This document shows, one piece after another, positions 5,383 to 8,620 of a stretch of 8,620 bases of DNA (the stretch's first letter is position 1; every line of letters begins with the position of its first letter). Both the position numbers and the translations under genes were made by a program. The stretch is from Panacagrimonas sp. (GTDB lineage Bacteria > Pseudomonadota > Gammaproteobacteria > Nevskiales > Nevskiaceae): positions 1 to 8,620 of the forward strand of contig JAJFJX010000191.1 of NCBI GenBank assembly GCA_021773655.1, written 5' to 3'. Under the pieces are notes generated by a model, which saw only the letters and a list, made by a program, of their open reading frames with translations, made no database searches and had not been told where the DNA came from.

Positions 5383-6399
5383 CTACAGCGACGCGACGAT
5401 AGCGTCGGCCGCCTCGATGGCCGAGGCCGGCGCCAGGCTCAGGCCCAGCCGGTAGTGGCCGCAATGCAGATAGACGCGCCGCTCCGGTCCCAGCCAGGCC
5501 AGACGTGGCAGGCCGTCGGGCATCATCGGCCGCAGGCCGGTCCAGTGCGCCAGGACCGGGCGGCGCTCCAGCCCCGGCCACAGCCGCGCGACGCTGTCCA
5601 GAATCGCGTCGCGCGCCTGCGCCGTGGGTCCTTCGTCGACGAACGCGTCTTCCACCGTGCTGCCGGCCACGACCAGGCCGTCGGCGCGCGGGATCAGGTA
5701 ACGACCCTGGCCGAGCACGATCCGGTCCGGCTCACCGGGTTCGGCCTGCAGCAGCAGCATCTGACCCTTGACCGGCCGCAGACCCGGCGCCGCGCACAAT
5801 CCGCCCGAGCGGCTGCCGGCAGCCACCATGCAGCGGGCGGCCGACCGACTGCGGTGGCCGGCCGTGAACACGGTGCAGGACCCGGCAGCAGCCTCGATGC
5901 GCAGCACCGGGGTGTCCTCGACCAGGTCCCCACCGGCGGCACGAAAGGCTCCCGCCAGCGCCCGCAGCAGCCGCGGACTGCGGACCTGCGCCACGCTCGG
6001 GCATTGAAGGTCGGCCGATCCGGCGTCCCCGGCACGGACCTCGAACCCGCAGTCGGCACCCAGGGCGATCCAGTCGGCAATGGCTGCCGGCGCCTGCACC
6101 TGCATGCCGCACGCCCGGTATTGCGGATCGACGCCGCTGCACGCGTGGAGTTCTTCGCACCAGCGCGCGTATACCCTCAAACTCTGCTGCAGCATGGCGC
6201 GCACCGGAGACGGCGTGTCGGCCGGATCGAGCGGAGCCAGAATTCCGCCGCCGGCCCAGGAGGCGCCACCAGGACCGACGCGTCCGCGTTCGAGCACCGT
6301 CACGCGCAGACCACGGCGACGCAGCTCCAGTGCGCTGGCCAGGCCGATGACGCCGGCACCGATCACGATCACGTCTGGCGAAGGCTTGGAAACGGACAT
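5383..6399 (-). CDS. thiO: FAD-dependent glycine/D-amino-acid oxidase, ThiO-like
   Basis: The 338-residue flavoenzyme belongs to the DAO family. The closest fit is glycine oxidase ThiO, which oxidises glycine to iminoacetate/glyoxylate with H2O2 release and feeds thiazole synthesis for thiamine. The ADP-binding fold VIGAGVIGLASALELRRRG (12-30) has Glu37 after beta 2 for the ribose. Further family marks are GPGGASWAGGGILAP (42-56), VKGQMLLL (210-217), YLIPR (234-238), HWTGLRPMMPDGLPRL (285-300) and GHYRLGLSLAP (314-324). Arg317 there corresponds to the carboxylate-binding Arg; the Asn that usually follows (GHYRNG) is Leu. Length is slightly below the usual 350-370. No thiS, thiG or thiE lies nearby, so another D-amino acid or secondary amine could be the substrate. 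The start at the ATG is fixed by the Rossmann strand, yet no Shine-Dalgarno precedes it. It lies divergently from fimT and is probably co-transcribed with the patatin. Confidence 0.87.
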   Translation of the reverse strand: MSVSKPSPDVIVIGAGVIGLASALELRRRGLRVTVLERGRVGPGGASWAGGGILAPLDPADTPSPVRAMLQQSLRVYARWCEELHACSGVDPQYRACGMQVQAPAAIADWIALGADCGFEVRAGDAGSADLQCPSVAQVRSPRLLRALAGAFRAAGGDLVEDTPVLRIEAAAGSCTVFTAGHRSRSAARCMVAAGSRSGGLCAAPGLRPVKGQMLLLQAEPGEPDRIVLGQGRYLIPRADGLVVAGSTVEDAFVDEGPTAQARDAILDSVARLWPGLERRPVLAHWTGLRPMMPDGLPRLAWLGPERRVYLHCGHYRLGLSLAPASAIEAADAIVASL

Positions 6400-6429
6400 T
6401 GCAGGAGCGACGTGCAGGGACGGCCGGCG

Positions 6430-6435
6430 ATTATC
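6430..6435 (-). promoter_or_regulatory. thiO: Candidate -10 element for the oxidase/patatin transcript
   Basis: GATAAT on the minus strand matches five of six bases of TATAAT and lies 30 nt upstream of the oxidase ATG, giving a short leader of about 24 nt. GCGACA, with four of six bases of the -35 consensus, precedes it at a slightly short spacing of 15. No better pair was seen in the 172-nt divergent gap. Confidence 0.35.
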
Positions 6436-6555
6436 GCGGTTCGCCGTCTCTGTCGCCGTCGCCGTTACCCTCAGCCTCACCAGTCGGGACTTTAGGCCGC
6501 TCGACCATGTCACCGCGCCCGCCGATCCGGCCCGGCGCCGGATTCTGCAGGTCGC

Positions 6556-6564
6556 TGATATAAC
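6556..6564 (+). promoter_or_regulatory. Extended -10 promoter just before the first pilin gene
   Basis: TGATATAAC combines the TGn extension with TATAAC, five of six bases of the -10 consensus. The ATG of the first pilin gene starts seven nucleotides after it, which places the predicted transcription start on or next to the start codon. No recognisable -35 was found, as is common for extended -10 promoters. The result would be a leaderless mRNA. Confidence 0.5.
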
Positions 6565-6571
6565 TGCGTCC

Positions 6572-7162
6572 ATGGCACGCCAGGCGGGTTTCACCTTGCT
6601 CGAATTGATGGTGACGATCGCGATCGGCGCGATCCTGCTGGGCCTGGCACTGCCCCAGATGAGCCGGTTCGGGCTGGCCGCCTCCCGCGCCAAGGGCGCC
6701 ACCGAGCTGTACGCTGGACTGACCCAGGCACGTTCGGAAGCCATCGTGCGCAACGCCCCCGTCACCATCTGCCAGCGAGACTGGTTTGCCAGTGCAGACA
6801 TCCCGCAGTGCGCCAGCGGCGGCGGCAGCTGGGCGCAGGGCTGGATCGTCTACCAGGACGCCGATGCCACTTTCGATGGTTCCGAACCCGATGCCGGCGC
6901 CGACATCGTGGCGGTGTTCGACCCGGTCGGCCGCATCACCCCCTCCGTGGACGACGACGCCTTTGTGGTGCTGACCACCCTGAACAGCAACACCCATCTG
7001 ATCTTCGCGCCCAACGGTCGCGCCGCGCAGCGCGCGCAATTCACGCTGTGCGAGCGCAGCGGGCGCCTGCGTGACGCCCGGCTACTGGACGTGGCGATCA
7101 GCGGGCGCATCAGCCTGGTGGCGCTGGATCCGGATTCGGTCCCGGCGGCCTGCGAACCATGA
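6572..7162 (+). CDS. fimT: Type IV minor (pseudo)pilin, FimT/FimU (GspH) family
   Basis: This 196-residue prepilin begins MARQAG|FTLLELMVTIAIG. The prepilin peptidase PilD would cut after Gly6 and methylate Phe7. Glu11 is the conserved mature Glu5, and Pro28 is the mature Pro22 of type IV pilins. The hydrophobic helix (about 7-29) is followed by a GspH/FimT-type beta domain with ARSEAIVRN (53-61), TICQRDW, a WIVYQDAD motif (91-98), and a tail with LCERSGRLRDAR (159-170) and AISGRISL (175-182). Mature Cys residues are 67, 80, 160 and 194. Minor pilins prime pilus assembly and present PilY1 at the tip. Because no second GspH-family gene lies between this and pilV, it may fill the FimU role. No Shine-Dalgarno is present. 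Its stop overlaps the pilV start (ATGA). Confidence 0.9.
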   Translation: MARQAGFTLLELMVTIAIGAILLGLALPQMSRFGLAASRAKGATELYAGLTQARSEAIVRNAPVTICQRDWFASADIPQCASGGGSWAQGWIVYQDADATFDGSEPDAGADIVAVFDPVGRITPSVDDDAFVVLTTLNSNTHLIFAPNGRAAQRAQFTLCERSGRLRDARLLDVAISGRISLVALDPDSVPAACEP

Positions 7163-7776
7163 TCCGCACAGCAGCGCCCTGCAGGGCCTCGGGCTTCACC
7201 CTGATCGAGATCCTGATCACCGTATTTGTCGTCGGCGTCGGCATGCTGGCGGTGGCCGGCCTGCAGGCGACCTCCAAGAAATTCAACTACGACGCCATCC
7301 AGCGCACCGCCGCGGGCACCCTGTCGCAGGCCATGGTGGAAGCCATGCGCGGCAATCCCGGCGAGCTGGATGCCTACCTGACCACCGACGCCAGCGCCGT
7401 CACCGCCAGCGTGGACTGCAACGGTGCAGGCGCCGCCTGCACACCGGCCGAACTGGCCGCGCACGATCTGTACGTGTGGGGACGCCTGCTGGCCGGAGAC
7501 GAGGTGCTGGCCGATGGCGAGGCCGCCGGCGGCCTGGTCGAGCCCACCGGATGCATCACCGCCGCCACCCCGGGGCTTTATACGGTTGCCGTGGCCTGGC
7601 GCGGCCTGACCGGCCAGGATCCACCGGACGCCGACACCCCCGCTACCGCCGACGCGAACAACCCCTGCGGCGTGGGCAGCGGTCGCTACGACGATCCGCG
7701 GGTCGGCGGCGACGACGATCGCATGCGCCGCGTGATGGTCCTGCATGCCTACGTGGCCGATCCCCATGCGCCCTGA
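7159..7776 (+). CDS. pilV: Type IV pilus minor pilin PilV
   Basis: The 205-residue prepilin has a 12-residue leader and the site SG|FTLIEILITVFVVG, with Glu17 as mature Glu5. The helix continues VGMLAVAGLQ (27-36), the recognised PilV/GspI-type sequence. The stretch CTPAELAAHDLYVW (94-107) is also typical of PilV. Four mature Cys residues (87, 94, 132, 170) could form two disulfides in the periplasm. The tail is Asp/Arg-rich (GGDDDRMRR, 183-191). PilV belongs to the tip complex that initiates pilus assembly. The gene overlaps the previous stop by four nucleotides, has no Shine-Dalgarno, and probably relies on translational coupling. Confidence 0.93.
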   Translation: MIRTAAPCRASGFTLIEILITVFVVGVGMLAVAGLQATSKKFNYDAIQRTAAGTLSQAMVEAMRGNPGELDAYLTTDASAVTASVDCNGAGAACTPAELAAHDLYVWGRLLAGDEVLADGEAAGGLVEPTGCITAATPGLYTVAVAWRGLTGQDPPDADTPATADANNPCGVGSGRYDDPRVGGDDDRMRRVMVLHAYVADPHAP

Positions 7777-8620
7777 TCGCGCACCCTCCGGCCCCTCTGC
7801 GCGAATGCGCGGCTTCAGCCTGGTCGAGCTGCTGGTGGCGACCACGCTGGGCTTGCTGCTGCTGGCGGCCATCGGCGCGGTGTTCCTGGCCACCAGCCGC
7901 AGCCAGCGCGAAAACGAACTGATTTCCGGCATGCAGGACCAGGCTCGCTTCGCCATGCTCACCCTGTCGCGCGACCTGGCGATGGCCGGTTACTGGGGCG
8001 GCATGCTGGGCACCGACAACCTGCTGCCCAACCTGGAGGATCTGGATGTCAACAACGACGTCAGCAGCGCCACCCAGGCGCTGGCCCCGGGCCAGGATTG
8101 CGGCGCAGCGGGTCAGGCCTGGAGTTTCCGTTTTTCGCGTGCGCTGGAATTTCGCAACCATGACAGCGCCGCAGCCGTCACCGACCGCTGGCGTTGCGTC
8201 GGTGCGCAGCAGCCGGGCACCGACGCCGTGGCCCTGCGCCGGGTCAGCGGGCGCCAGACCGGCGCACTGAAGCTCGGCGACGCCGAGGTGCGCCTGCGTC
8301 CCTATCACTACTACCTGCAGACCAACGCCACGGTCGGCACACTGATGCGCTGGGGGATCGATGCGCTGACCGAACCCAGTGCGCTGGATCAGCCGCGATC
8401 CGCGCCGATGCGCTTTCTTCGCTACTACCCACGCATCTACTACGTCCGCGACCATTCCCTGCAGCCCGGGGACGGCATCCCGACGCTTTGCCGCAAGGAG
8501 TTGTGCCCGAGCGGTTTCGACGCCGGCGATGGCGGCGAATCGGCCAGCTGCGAACCGAGTTCCGGCACACCGGGCGCGACCGGGTTCTTCCCGGAATGCC
8601 TGGCCGAGGGCATCGAGGAC
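7766..8620 (+). CDS. pilW: Type IV pilus minor pilin PilW, 3' end cut by window edge
   Basis: An open frame of 285 codons runs to the window end without a stop, so the gene is partial. The prepilin site is RMRG|FSLVELLVATTLG, with Gly16 before the cut and Glu21 as mature Glu5. The helix ends near SRSQREN, and the PilW-type segment QARFAMLTLSRDLAMAGYWG (59-78) follows. The rest is a large Cys-containing periplasmic domain. The ATG at 7766 overlaps the end of pilV by 11 nt and gives a 16-residue leader; an alternative ATG at 7805 would leave only Met-Arg-Gly. Neither has a Shine-Dalgarno. PilW joins PilV and PilX in the minor-pilin tip complex that carries PilY1; pilX, pilY1 and pilE would be expected downstream. 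Confidence 0.9.
   Translation, partial: MRPDRAPSGPSARMRGFSLVELLVATTLGLLLLAAIGAVFLATSRSQRENELISGMQDQARFAMLTLSRDLAMAGYWGGMLGTDNLLPNLEDLDVNNDVSSATQALAPGQDCGAAGQAWSFRFSRALEFRNHDSAAAVTDRWRCVGAQQPGTDAVALRRVSGRQTGALKLGDAEVRLRPYHYYLQTNATVGTLMRWGIDALTEPSALDQPRSAPMRFLRYYPRIYYVRDHSLQPGDGIPTLCRKELCPSGFDAGDGGESASCEPSSGTPGATGFFPECLAEGIED

Noticed and set aside
6452..6466. Short GTCGCC tandem upstream of fimT/U that extends its reading frame with a hydrophobic run
   Set aside because: No usual start codon lies in that frame between the oxidase start and ATG 6572, and the prepilin leader is complete without it. It is simple GC-rich sequence.
6573..6600. TGGCACG followed by TTGCT, resembling a sigma-54 -24/-12 promoter
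   Set aside because: The gap between the two is 16 nt instead of about 5, and both lie inside the fimT/U coding sequence.
6850..7962. A 370-codon antisense open frame across fimT/U, pilV and pilW
   Set aside because: It spans three genes with clear prepilin motifs and has no recognisable domain of its own.
7643..8455. A 270-codon minus-strand open frame over pilV and pilW
   Set aside because: The plus frame from 7766 is uninterrupted to the window end and carries PilW motifs, so this is a shadow.

Overview
The window is a GC-rich (roughly two thirds G+C), densely coded bacterial stretch. Outer-membrane proteins, a type IV pilus minor-pilin cluster and strongly G/C-ending codons point to a gammaproteobacterium. 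A Xanthomonadales-like or Pseudomonas-like lineage is plausible, but species cannot be told from sequence alone. No rRNA, tRNA, insertion sequence, integrase, CRISPR array or phage gene was seen.

Left block, plus strand (1-1738): the 3' part of a short-chain dehydrogenase/reductase gene is cut by the window edge. It is followed 13 nt later by a PF10118-type 'metal-dependent hydrolase'. The residues of that protein read as a ferritin-like di-iron site (E, ExxH, E, ExxH). The pair looks like an operon that oxidises a lipid-like or alicyclic substrate.

Envelope block, plus strand (1739-3745): a 180-nt leader region holds an AT-rich promoter-like patch, a possible 12-codon leader peptide and a hairpin. 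It precedes a small 8-strand-type outer-membrane beta-barrel gene. A perfect 13-bp hairpin separates that gene from a second exported gene, an unrecognised 386-residue protein that also looks like a beta-barrel.

Minus-strand block (3903-6399): a ThiO-type glycine/D-amino-acid oxidase is followed 49 nt later by a patatin-like lipase. They are probably co-transcribed, and the lipase converges on the barrel gene across a 157-nt gap.

Right block, plus strand (6572-8620): fimT/fimU, pilV and pilW overlap one another and encode minor pilins with textbook prepilin-peptidase sites. pilW runs off the window; pilX, pilY1 and pilE would be expected next. The oxidase lies divergently next to fimT, an adjacency also known in Pseudomonas aeruginosa. 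The first pilin gene appears to be leaderless, and none of the three pilin genes has a Shine-Dalgarno sequence, unlike the genes on the left.

Most of the window is recognisable chromosomal housekeeping and envelope content. I did not find a clear new multi-gene system. The best leads are the unrecognised barrel protein, the likely di-iron enzyme under a 'hydrolase' label, the patatin with an altered oxyanion motif, and the leader peptide/hairpin upstream of the small barrel gene.
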